From NCBI RefSeq assembly GCF_001653715.1, contig NZ_LWHQ01000038.1, positions 62,001 to 126,000 of the forward strand: a DNA stretch of 64,000 bases, in the 5' to 3' direction. The position numbers and the translations under genes were made by a program. Shown piece by piece: positions 55,904-63,447 of this stretch. Source of the stretch: Methylobacterium platani. Lineage in GTDB: Bacteria; Pseudomonadota; Alphaproteobacteria; Rhizobiales; Beijerinckiaceae. Under the pieces are notes generated by a model. It made no database searches. It saw only the letters and a list, made by a program, of their open reading frames with translations, and was not told the DNA's origin. How positions within the stretch are numbered: position 1 is the first letter of the stretch; every line of letters starts with the position of its first letter.

Positions 55904-56305
55904 ATGCGCGGCGCACCGACGGCGATCCTGATCGCCACCCTGATGGCCGGCGGCCTGGCGGGCGGCGGCATGATGATGATGCGGACCGGGCACGCCGAGA
56001 GCGCGCCGGACGGCTTCGACGCGCTGATGGCCCAGTCGATGACCCGGATGCACGCCGACATGGCCGTGCCGCCCTCCGGCGATCCGGACCGGGACTTCGC
56101 CGCCATGATGATCCCGCACCACCAGGGCGCGATCGATATGGCGAAGGCCGAACTCGCCTATGGGCGCGACCCCGTCCTGCGCCGGCTCGCGCAAGGCATC
56201 ATCGTCGAGCAGGCGCAGGAGATCGAGGTCATGCGGCGCGCGCTCGCCGAGCGCCCGCCCGCCGTTCCCGCCACGCCGAAAGCTCCGGCCCCGCACCACC
56301 ACTGA
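55904..56305 (+). CDS. Exported DUF305 protein, second copy
   Basis: 133 residues. Signal-like start (MRGAPTAILIATLMAGGLAG GGMMMM), then DPDRDFAAMMIPHHQGAIDM AKAEL with the conserved His pair. His tail (APAPHHH). Paralogue of 46716. Under the putative ECF promoter and 36 bp before the beta-propeller gene. Confidence 0.9.
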   Translation: MRGAPTAILIATLMAGGLAGGGMMMMRTGHAESAPDGFDALMAQSMTRMHADMAVPPSGDPDRDFAAMMIPHHQGAIDMAKAELAYGRDPVLRRLAQGIIVEQAQEIEVMRRALAERPPAVPATPKAPAPHHH

Positions 56306-56341
56306 GCCGGCCGGCCCACACACCCAGCGAGACGACATCCG

Positions 56342-57781
56342 ATGCGACACCTCATTCCGGCGGCCCTCGTGCTCGCCCTTCTCGGCGGAACCGCGCTCGC
56401 GGGCCAGGCGCCGGGCCCCGCCTCGGCGCCCGACGTGCCGGTCGGGCCCGGCGACCGCTTCTATACCTCGGACCAGTTCTCCAATACGGTCTCGGTGATC
56501 GACCCCGCCGCCAACACGCTCCTCGGCGTCATCCGCCTCGGCGACACCACGCCCGCGAACCTGAGCCCGCTCTATCGCGGCCAGCTCCTCGTCCACGGCA
56601 TGGGTTTCTCGCCCGACCGCAAGACCCTGCTCGCGGTCTCGATCGGCTCGAACTCGGTCAGCTTCATCGACACCGCCACCAATACCGTGCGGCACACGAC
56701 CTATGTCGGCCGCTCGCCGCACGAGGCGTTCTTCACGCCGGACGGGCGCGAGGTCTGGGTCAGCGTGCGCGGCGAGGATTACGTGGCGATCCTCGACGCC
56801 GCGACGGGCAAGGAGACGGGCCGCATCACGGTGCCGAACGGGCCCGGCATGACGATCTTCTCGCCCGACGGCCGGTACGGCTACGTCTGCTCCAGCTTCA
56901 GCCCCGAGACGGTCGCGATCGAGGTCGAGAGCCGGCAGATCGTCGGGCGGATCAAGCAGGAGAGCCCGTTCTGCCCGGACATCGCGGCGACGCCTGACGG
57001 CCGCCAGGTCTGGTTCACCCTGAAGGATGTCGGCCGGGTCCAGGTCTTCGAGGCCGCGCCGCCGTTCAAGGCGCTGAAGACCATCGAGACGGGGCCGATC
57101 ACCAACCACGTCAACATCGCCCGCACCAGGGCCGGCCAGTTCGCCTACGTGACGGTCGGCGGCCTCAATCAGGTCAAGGTGTTCCGCACCGACGACTTCT
57201 CGCAGGTCGCGACGATCCCGACCGGCGCGCTCCCGCACGGCCTCTGGCCCTCGGGCGACGGGTCGCGGGTCTATGTCGGCTTGGAGAATGCCGATGCGGT
57301 CGCGGTGATCGACACCGGCACCAACGCCGTCACCGCGACGATCCCGATCGGCCAGGGCCCGCAGGGCGTGGCCTACCTGCCCGAGGCGGTCCCGGCGGGC
57401 GCGGGCGCCCCGAACCTGCAGCCCCTCGGCGCGGCCGGCCAGTCGAGCCGGCTGACCCTCGACGGGCCGGACGGCAAGCCGGCGACGCAGGTGACGTTGT
57501 TCGACCAGGGCGTGCTGCAGACGCTGCAGGCCGCGGTCACCGGGCTGACGCCGAAGAGACCCTACCTTCTCGCTCTCTCAGCCGACTCGAAGGGCGCCGG
57601 GCCGCTGGAGCCGCTCGCCGCCTTCATGACGAACCCTGCGGGCGCCGCCATCGTCAACGCGGTCGGACCGATCCGCCAGGTGACGCAGAACCCGAACGCC
57701 GCGGCGCGGCGCATCCTCGTGATCGTCGAGGGCAAGCCCGGCGAGACCGGCGCGACGGTCCAGGTCCAGGCCGCGCAGTAA
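56342..57781 (+). CDS. Exported YVTN-type beta-propeller protein
   Basis: 479 residues with signal peptide (AALVLALLGGTALAGQA). Repeats such as TVSVIDPAANTLLGVIRLGD, SVSFIDTATNTVR, YVAILDAATGKETGRITVPN and AVAVIDTGTNAVTATIPIGQ are YVTN propeller blades, about seven. The last 110 residues form a separate beta domain (QVTLFDQGVLQTLQAAVTGL). Such proteins often bind metals or partners in the periplasm. Second gene of the operon; a terminator follows. Confidence 0.9.
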   Translation: MRHLIPAALVLALLGGTALAGQAPGPASAPDVPVGPGDRFYTSDQFSNTVSVIDPAANTLLGVIRLGDTTPANLSPLYRGQLLVHGMGFSPDRKTLLAVSIGSNSVSFIDTATNTVRHTTYVGRSPHEAFFTPDGREVWVSVRGEDYVAILDAATGKETGRITVPNGPGMTIFSPDGRYGYVCSSFSPETVAIEVESRQIVGRIKQESPFCPDIAATPDGRQVWFTLKDVGRVQVFEAAPPFKALKTIETGPITNHVNIARTRAGQFAYVTVGGLNQVKVFRTDDFSQVATIPTGALPHGLWPSGDGSRVYVGLENADAVAVIDTGTNAVTATIPIGQGPQGVAYLPEAVPAGAGAPNLQPLGAAGQSSRLTLDGPDGKPATQVTLFDQGVLQTLQAAVTGLTPKRPYLLALSADSKGAGPLEPLAAFMTNPAGAAIVNAVGPIRQVTQNPNAAARRILVIVEGKPGETGATVQVQAAQ

Positions 57782-57790
57782 CGGTGCCGA

Positions 57791-57821
57791 GGGGGCGGTC
57801 GTCGGATCGCCCCCTTCCGTT
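57791..57821 (+). terminator. Intrinsic terminator after the beta-propeller gene
   Basis: Stem gggggcg (57791-57797) with cgccccc (57808-57814), extendable inward, followed by ttccgttt. Starts 9 bp after the stop codon. Confidence 0.75.
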
Positions 57822-57836
57822 TCGGGGGGGCCATCC

Positions 57837-57931
57837 TCACGCCCGGTAGGCGACCAGCACGGCGCCGGCGGCGATGAGCGCGATGCCGAGCCAGTTCGGC
57901 GCGGCCAGCCACTCGCCCAGGAACAGCCCAA
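57837..57931 (-). pseudogene. C-terminal remnant of an EamA/DMT transporter
   Basis: The minus strand reads GLFLGEWLAAPNWLGIALIA AGAVLVAYRA and a stop, the typical last helices of EamA-family transporters. Homology ends abruptly near 57932 where AT-richer sequence begins. The rest of the gene is absent, so an insertion or deletion joined foreign DNA here. Confidence 0.7.
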
Positions 57932-58529
57932 AATATACCCCCTAATATGCTCGGGCACCTGCTAAGCAATTACGGCCCTCGGAAGTCCGCTGTCGGACGG
58001 CGAGCGACCATTCGAACAGCCAGTGGCGAAGGTCTGGAAATGGCGCATAGCCGAACGAACCGAGGGTGCCTCCGATATCATGCGGGTGGTTCGGTCGACG
58101 CCTCCGAAGAACTGCGGAGGATCCATGCTCCCGCTCCGCTGCGACATAGCCACAGCCCTGCGTGTCGCGGCCGGATACCTGACGGGGAAGGGGAGGGGGC
58201 TTAGGACGACGAGAGGATCCGACAGACAATGGCGCGCAGCCGAACAAGCGGCATGCCAATATCTGGAGCGAAGCGGAACAGGCCATGGTGAACTACCGAG
58301 CCCATACGTCTTGCCTTGCCAATCCTCCGAAGGACCGCTTGGGGCGCATGACCCTGCTCTGTTGCGACACCGTCACGATCCGCATGTGGCGACGGATTTT
58401 CTGAACGAGCTGAGGAATTCGATGCGAGAACTACGATAATGCTCATAAAGCCACAACTTGCTGCGATGCTTTTCATTTAAAATAGTGGTTTCTCAGGCGC
58501 GCCGATAATCCAATGCATCTGCGCGAGGT
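57932..58529. other. 598-bp stretch of unknown content
   Basis: AT content rises toward 58500. Open frames are short and unconvincing. Short words such as agccgaac recur, but I see no terminal repeats or transposase remnant that would prove a mobile element. Confidence 0.45.
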
Positions 58530-59219
58530 CTATGCAACCTGCCCAAGACGCTCTGGAATGAAACCTGCTCGGATCTGCTTGGGCGTAGCTGGCCAGTGTG
58601 CGTTCCAGGCGCTATGAGCGCACTCTCGGCCGTCGTAGGCTTTTCGGCACAGCCGCGCGATCTGCTCTCCGGTCAAACGTCCGCGCTCCATAAGCGCATC
58701 GGCTATCGCCTTGATAGCAGCGGCCCCCGGCTTCGACTGCACTAAAGCGATGGCTCGTAATTCGGACAGCCGTAGTAGTGCTTGCTGCTCTTCGTATGGT
58801 AAATCCCAGGCATCAACCAAACACCGGGCATGGATCATGTCTTGTATGCCGCCTGCCAATATGCAGGCGTTCACCGACGCATGCCGATAGTGCGCTTCAG
58901 CTGTGATACCTGCGAAGCAATTAATAAGTTCGACATCTCGGTTGATGGCACTAAGGTAGTTGGAGTGAGTCTGTTCCTCTGCAGAGCCTGTGGTCAGCAT
59001 AGGCCCATACGGATAGCCATGAATGTCGTAGCCTTCGACTATGCCTTCGCAGCCGCTAATAACCACGCCCTTGCGGTTCCTTGCAGTCTTGCCAGCGCGG
59101 ACCTCATCAACAGTGAGGACTAAGGCACGATCCGTTTTATGTCCGAAGTACCATCGCGTCAACGCATGTCCGGCTTCGTGATGGCAGGTCAGCCGGCGAC
59201 GGCCTTTCGTCCGAGCCAT
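58530..59219 (-). CDS. Stand-alone M41-like zinc peptidase
   Basis: 229 residues. The zinc-binding helix near the start (RLTCHHEAGHALTRWYFGH, HEAGH) is the M41 motif of FtsH proteases, but no AAA+ domain is attached. A later acidic stretch (SAINRDVELINCFAGITAEA) resembles the M41 region that supplies further ligands. Lower GC than neighbours and position in the island indicate transfer. Could work with a separate ATPase such as the one at 17924, but this is only a possibility. Confidence 0.75.
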   Translation of the reverse strand: MARTKGRRRLTCHHEAGHALTRWYFGHKTDRALVLTVDEVRAGKTARNRKGVVISGCEGIVEGYDIHGYPYGPMLTTGSAEEQTHSNYLSAINRDVELINCFAGITAEAHYRHASVNACILAGGIQDMIHARCLVDAWDLPYEEQQALLRLSELRAIALVQSKPGAAAIKAIADALMERGRLTGEQIARLCRKAYDGRECAHSAWNAHWPATPKQIRAGFIPERLGQVA

Positions 59220-59537
59220 TTTCCTAAGTACTCCTGGGGGTAGCGTTCCGGAACATGCTGCACTAGATGCCCATACTTCATCATCATGTAGGATAAAACT
59301 TGAATATTGATTTACAGGGGCCGGTCGCCGGGGGGGCTTTGTTGACTATGATAGATGCTTTTTCCACGACGCTGCGGGCCAGGGACTCCGCTCACCGGCA
59401 AAACGGGGATCCACTGCCGAAACCGTATCACTCCCCTGAGCTTAGTACTTTCGGCCCCTCTTCAAGGGGGAAAGTGCGTGGTGGCGGAACCGCTCGACCA
59501 TGGGCCGAACCCGTGACTTCTGAGGCGGCCGGCGCCA

Positions 59538-59585
59538 GGCCCCGTAGCTCAGCTGGATAGAGCGGCCACCTTCTAAGCGGGTGGT
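59538..59585 (+). pseudogene. 5' fragment of a tRNA-Arg(TCT)-like gene
   Basis: Reads as a tRNA from the acceptor strand (ggccccg) through the D arm (gctcagctggatagagc) and anticodon loop (ttctaa) to about position 48, then departs. The anticodon stem pairs poorly, and no T arm or 3' acceptor strand follows. It cannot form a tRNA; a remnant of integration or rearrangement. Confidence 0.7.
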
Positions 59586-59724
59586 GTCCAACAGGCTGAA
59601 ACCCATTCCCGTCTGTAGAGCGGCCGCCGCGGCCAGGGCCTGAAACCGACCGTGGCTCACTCGTGGCTCACCCCGACGGGCTATCCGGGACCGTGCCGGC
59701 GCGGGTCGACGGACCGGGTAGGGG

Positions 59725-59759
59725 GCCCCTTGCGGCGCGCCGATTCGAGGTCGATCCTC
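59725..59759. repeat. 35-bp direct repeat, right copy
   Basis: Identical to 14478-14512 and in the same orientation, 45 kb apart. Confidence 0.85.
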
Positions 59760-59870
59760 GGCCCGTCGACCGCCAGCGTCAGGGTCCCCGGCAGCCGCCC
59801 AGTCCGGCCGGGGCGCCTCAAGGGCGGGAGCGCCGCGGTGGCGCCCGGGGACGTTCGCGAGCCCCGAAGC

Positions 59871-60021
59871 CGTCAGCCGGACCCCGGGCGTGGGAGAGCC
59901 GGCGCCATCGGGCCTACGGGCACGGTCCCCTCGGACGAGGGGTCAGGGTATCCCCCGAGAGCTTCGCCCCGAGGCCGATCCCGGCCGGACGGCCCCCGAA
60001 AGGGGGCCGCTCTCGTTTCAG
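59871..60021. repeat. Structured repeat block, right copy, with hairpins
   Basis: Near-identical to 14636-14780. Its first hairpin is longer (cccctcg-ga-cgagggg) and its second is ggccg-atcc-cggcc, where the left copy has other paired sequence. The last hairpin is the reverse complement of the left copy's. Change concentrated in stems while pairing is kept suggests the structure matters. Confidence 0.8.
59991..60008 (-). terminator. Hairpin at the end of module 2 minus-strand operon
   Basis: ggcccccgaaagggggcc, seven-pair stem, 21 bp beyond the stop of the last gene at 60029. Equivalent to the hairpin at 14750. Confidence 0.5.
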
Positions 60022-60028
60022 GGGTGCG

Positions 60029-60244
60029 TTAGGCTTTGAGCAGCACGGAAGCGCAGTGCTGCAAGCGGGCATGGTCGATGGCGTGGATCTGAGCGCCGCG
60101 CCCTGACGCGGTCAGCAGCACCCGGTCCATGACGGGCCCCTGAACCCGAACCTGGTACGCCTCGCGCCGCCGGCCGCGGCGGTCCTCGCGCACCCGGACG
60201 ACGTAGTGCTGGCCGACCTCGTAGACGACGTCGTCGAAGTTCAT
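60029..60244 (-). CDS. Module 2 hypothetical protein, 71 residues
   Basis: Starts MNFDDVVYEVGQHYVVRVRE. Basic beta-rich first half (RRGRRREAYQVRVQGPVMDR) and helical end. ATG overlaps the preceding stop (60241-60244). Last gene of the module 2 run. Unrecognised. Confidence 0.65.
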   Translation of the reverse strand: MNFDDVVYEVGQHYVVRVREDRRGRRREAYQVRVQGPVMDRVLLTASGRGAQIHAIDHARLQHCASVLLKA

Positions 60245-60690
60245 GGCGCGTCCTCGACCTTGATCACCTGCGAGACGGGCTCGTCCGACCACGGCAGGAC
60301 CTTCAAAGGCCGATTGAGCTCGTGCCGGATGCCATCCCGTATCCACCCCAGGATGCGCTCGGCCTCCTCAAGCGGGTAGGCGACAGGCGCCTCCTCGCCG
60401 TCGGCGTCGACCCGGAAGGGCTCGTAGGCGATGCGCGCCGAGGCCTTCGCCGAGTGGCAGACGCTGGTCCCCTCCGTGCCCATGTCGTCGAGGAGCTGCC
60501 ACATGGCGTCGGACAGGGCCTCGACCTGATCGCGCCGGGCGACCGCAGCCGCCAGGACGGTTCGGAGAGCGCCGATCTCGGCGGCCGCCTCCTGCAGCAG
60601 TTCGGGTGTCCGCCTCCCGAACCGTGGGAGGCCCTGCCAGTCGGGCTCGGCGGCCAGGCGCAGCCGCTCTTCGATGGTGCGCTCGGTCAT
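60241..60690 (-). CDS. Module 2 hypothetical protein, 149 residues
   Basis: Starts MTERTIEERLRLAAEPDWQG. A helical centre (ELLQEAAAEIGALRTVLAAA) and an acidic tail. Overlaps both neighbours by four bases. Such small proteins with ELLxEAAxEIxxLR are common in phage and island gene sets, but I assign no function. Confidence 0.68.
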   Translation of the reverse strand: MTERTIEERLRLAAEPDWQGLPRFGRRTPELLQEAAAEIGALRTVLAAAVARRDQVEALSDAMWQLLDDMGTEGTSVCHSAKASARIAYEPFRVDADGEEAPVAYPLEEAERILGWIRDGIRHELNRPLKVLPWSDEPVSQVIKVEDAP

Positions 60691-61031
60691 GATGCCCTCA
60701 CCTCGTCCCGCCAGCGCATGACGCTCCGCGGCGTGCAGCCGACCCTTCGCGCCGTCTCCCGAACCGACATCCCCGCCGCCAGATGGGCGAGGACCTCCGC
60801 GCGCCGTTCCGCCAGGTCGCCCCGGACCGTCCCGCCGTTCCAGCGGTGGACCGTGTCGACGTGGACCCCGATGGCGGCGCTGACGGCCTCGGCGGTCGCC
60901 CCTTCCGCGCGCATGGCGGCGGCCCGGTTCCGGAAGGCTCGCGGGTAGGGCTTGCCGGGAATCCTTCCGGCGAGGAGCTCGTTGCGGAAGTGCTGCTCCC
61001 GGTAGCCGTCGAAGCTGTCGACCCCGCTCAT
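60687..61031 (-). CDS. Module 2 protein with two helix-turn-helix motifs
   Basis: 114 residues. First HTH at about 48-68 (TAEAVSAAIGVHVDTVHRWN), second at about 88-110 (MSVRETARRVGCTPRSVMRW), of the Hin/transposase-related type. A likely DNA-binding protein, and the only clear one in either module. Candidate to bind the palindromes upstream of the modules. Confidence 0.75.
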   Translation of the reverse strand: MSGVDSFDGYREQHFRNELLAGRIPGKPYPRAFRNRAAAMRAEGATAEAVSAAIGVHVDTVHRWNGGTVRGDLAERRAEVLAHLAAGMSVRETARRVGCTPRSVMRWRDEVRAS

Positions 61032-61669
61032 GCTGCCTCCTTCGCCGGGACCGGCGTGCGACGGACGACCGAGGCGTCCCAGTCTAGGTAGCCCCCGATC
61101 AGGTCGATCCGGCCGAACGTGATGCCGTCCTTCTCGTCCTCGTCGACGGCGAGGTCGCCCTGCAGGGCGGTGCAGTCGATGGTCCGGATCGGGTCCTCAT
61201 GCGCCAGCAGCCACTCCCGGTCACCGACGCCCCGCCAGTTCATCAGCACCTGGCGCCCAGGGGCACCAGCGGGCCAGTCCCACGGAGAGAAGACCAGGCC
61301 CTCCGGCGTGGTGATGCGGTCGATGTAGTCGAGGTCGCCGACGTCGTAGAAGAAGCTGACCTGCCAGCTATCCCGGGCTTGAAGGGTTACGTCGCTCCCG
61401 TCGTCGAGATAGCCAGGCGGGTTGGCGCTCTCGACGATGTCGAGCAGGGTCCAGACGTCCGGCAGGCGCCCGCGGATGGCCTCAGAGGCGACCGCCTTGT
61501 CGAGCTCGGTCTTCTCACGCCAGGTCGGGCCCGCCGGCGTCGGCTCGGGCGTCACGCGATGGAACAACAAGGGCGTCTCTCCTGTGATGGACGGCCCGGC
61601 GTCGCGGTGGGCCTTCATGGCGGCGATGGCGCGCTCGGTCGCGGCGCGGATGCGGTCGACGTCAGCCAT
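61028..61669 (-). CDS. Module 2 hypothetical protein, 213 residues
   Basis: Starts MADVDRIRAATERAIAAMKA; the ATG overlaps the end of the upstream broken gene in the same CATGG context as at 16581. Contains DSWQVSFFYDVGDLDYIDRI and GLVFSPWDWPAGAPGR. Acidic, soluble, unrecognised. Confidence 0.7.
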   Translation of the reverse strand: MADVDRIRAATERAIAAMKAHRDAGPSITGETPLLFHRVTPEPTPAGPTWREKTELDKAVASEAIRGRLPDVWTLLDIVESANPPGYLDDGSDVTLQARDSWQVSFFYDVGDLDYIDRITTPEGLVFSPWDWPAGAPGRQVLMNWRGVGDREWLLAHEDPIRTIDCTALQGDLAVDEDEKDGITFGRIDLIGGYLDWDASVVRRTPVPAKEAA

Positions 61670-61868
61670 GGAAGGTCCCCACCTGCGGAAGGTCGGCGTC
61701 CCGGCCGACGATGCCCACGCTCACCCAATCGAACTTGGCCTACCCCTTGGGGCGGGCCGGGTCGTCGGTTCCTTGAGCGCAGTCGAAGCCGACGACGATG
61801 AAGGGCTCGGCGGTCGCTTCCTTCCGGTCGGCCGCCACCAGGTTGTCGAGTTCCTTGTCCGTCAGCAT
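61662..61868 (-). pseudogene. Module 2 small gene with internal TAG, homologue of 16574
   Basis: Starts MLTDKELDNLVAADRKEATA, reaches a TAG at 61740-61742 after 42 codons, then continues in frame to RDADLPQVGTFHG and a TGA at 61662. Both ends match the intact 130-residue gene of module 1, which shows the frame once continued. It also lacks the central region of that protein. Either a decayed gene or a 42-residue product. Confidence 0.7.
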
Positions 61869-61870
61869 GG

Positions 61871-63097
61871 TCAGGCCCCCCTCGCCGCGTCGAGGCAGAG
61901 TTCGGCGAGCCGGCGCCCGCGGGGGCACCCGGTGAACGTCGCGAGGCGATAGAAGCCCTCGGCCTCCCCCGGCTCGTGCTTGAAATACTCGACCTCGACC
62001 AGCACCAGGGCGTCCGGGTCGATGCCGTCCTCGCCGCACTCGTCGTACTCGGCGCCGGTCTGAAGCTCGATGGCAGTCCCGGCCGCGGCGGCGGGCGGCA
62101 GGGATGCGACCGGCTCGCCGGCGGCGTCGAGCAGGCGCCAGCCGTTCCGCTTCGCGGTCGCCATTGCCGCGCGGATGCCGAAGGCACGATCCCCGCGCAG
62201 GAGGGCGGCCCTGACCTTGGGCAGGAGGTACGCCTCGCCCGGGCTCCCGGCGGGCAACAGGGTCGCGTCCTCCGGGTCGATCTCGGGATAGGTCACGGTG
62301 AGCCGGCGGAACGATTGAACGTCGAGCCCGGTCTCCGCCGCGGCCGCCTGCAGCGCCTCCAGCGTGAGCGAGACCTTCGCGGTCACGATCCCGAGGCGGC
62401 GCCCTATGACCTCGAACCGGATGTCCGGGGTCGAACCAGCAACGGCGCCGCCGTCGACCCGCCGGCTGGTCCGGCGGACGTAGCCGGCGTGGGCGAGGTC
62501 CCCGAGGAACGCTTCGGGCTCCATGCCCTCACGGGCGAGGTGCTCGGACACCTGCTCGTCGGTCATGGCGCGCAGCCGGGCCCGGCGGGCCATCTCCCGC
62601 TCGGCCGCGCGGTCGGCCGCTTCTGCCTTCTCGGCCTTGTACCGACGGACCCAATCCTCGTGGGCCGCGATCTGCTGGGGCGTCATGCCGACGTAGAGGC
62701 GCGCGAGCTCGGCGACCTTCTCGTCGGACGCGTCGCAGGGCTTGGCTTCGCTGAACTCGGCCGAGATGTCGAAGCCGCCGTAGTACCCGTTGTGCTCGTT
62801 GTGGCTGGCGACGGTGAAGGTCCCGAGCGACGTGGACACGACGAGGAACTGGACCTCGTGACACCCGTCGTCGCCGTCGCCGGTCTCGGCGTCGCGAACC
62901 TCCAGGCCCCTGAACGAGGCGCCGCCGAAGTGCTGCAGGGTATCGTCGCAGGACAGGTACCGCCGCTCGCAGAACAGATCCGCCGCGTCCCAGACCTTGA
63001 GGCTTGAGCCGTCGGTGAACTCGAACCGCAGTACGTCGTCCTCGACCGCTACGGACGAGATGACCCTGCCGGATGCCCGGTGGACGTCGTCGCTCAT
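61871..63097 (-). CDS. Module 2 first gene, hypothetical protein, 408 residues
   Basis: Starts MSDDVHRASGRVISSVAVED at 63097 with ggaagggg upstream. The N-terminal half is beta-rich (VLRFEFTDGSSLKVWDAADL, HEVQFLVVSTSLGTFTVASH), then a basic coiled-coil (RRYKAEKAEAADRAAEREMA RRARLRAM) and an acidic C-terminal domain (DPDALVLVEVEYFKHEPGEA). It has no counterpart in module 1. Unrecognised. Confidence 0.72.
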   Translation of the reverse strand: MSDDVHRASGRVISSVAVEDDVLRFEFTDGSSLKVWDAADLFCERRYLSCDDTLQHFGGASFRGLEVRDAETGDGDDGCHEVQFLVVSTSLGTFTVASHNEHNGYYGGFDISAEFSEAKPCDASDEKVAELARLYVGMTPQQIAAHEDWVRRYKAEKAEAADRAAEREMARRARLRAMTDEQVSEHLAREGMEPEAFLGDLAHAGYVRRTSRRVDGGAVAGSTPDIRFEVIGRRLGIVTAKVSLTLEALQAAAAETGLDVQSFRRLTVTYPEIDPEDATLLPAGSPGEAYLLPKVRAALLRGDRAFGIRAAMATAKRNGWRLLDAAGEPVASLPPAAAAGTAIELQTGAEYDECGEDGIDPDALVLVEVEYFKHEPGEAEGFYRLATFTGCPRGRRLAELCLDAARGA

Positions 63098-63194
63098 GCT
63101 GATCCCCTTCCCGCTAGGGAGGGTACGGGGATCCCCGGATTCGCATAGGGGACGCGCCACAGGCGTTAACGGGATCGCAGAAAGCGCTCTCAGA

Positions 63195-63214
63195 GTGTCT
63201 TCTATAGACGACAC
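63195..63214. promoter_or_regulatory. Palindromic operator A, module 2
   Basis: gtgtcttctatagacgacac, symmetric except at one pair of positions. Shares GTCTyCTryAGAsGAC with module 1 but differs in outer and central bases. Confidence 0.7.
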
Positions 63215-63246
63215 GAAATCCGAGCCCCCTCGGGACCCGAAAACGA

Positions 63247-63266
63247 GTGTCTTCTACAGACGACAT
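63247..63266. promoter_or_regulatory. Palindromic operator B, module 2
   Basis: gtgtcttctacagacgacat, two bases different from operator A, 52 bp downstream of it (about five helical turns). Confidence 0.7.
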
Positions 63267-63447
63267 TTTCGGTCGTCGCGGGCCGGCCATTCGTTAACGC
63301 GGGCTCGCCGCGATGCCTGTCGTCAACTCGTAAATGAGCTACTCCGGGCCGCATGGCCCCGTCTGCAGCAGATCCGAGTTAATTGCCGCCCGCATTCGAC
63401 CGGTCCCGTTAACCACGCCGACCCCGGCCCGTGCTATCCCGGCGGCC

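Larger units (their letters stand above)
59220..60028. other. 809-bp region with tRNA fragment and module 2 repeats
   Basis: No protein gene supported. Contains the partial tRNA-Arg at 59538, a short tandem duplication of cgtggctcac near 59652-59672, the 35-bp direct repeat at 59725 and the structured repeat at 59871. Together it looks like a recombination junction. Confidence 0.6.
63098..63447. promoter_or_regulatory. Module 2 divergent control region
   Basis: Same plan as 16967-17300: the 67-bp block at 63116-63182, GTTAAC at 63165, 63293 and 63408, and two 20-bp palindromes at 63195-63214 and 63247-63266. Divergent starts at 63097 and 63448. Confidence 0.75.
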
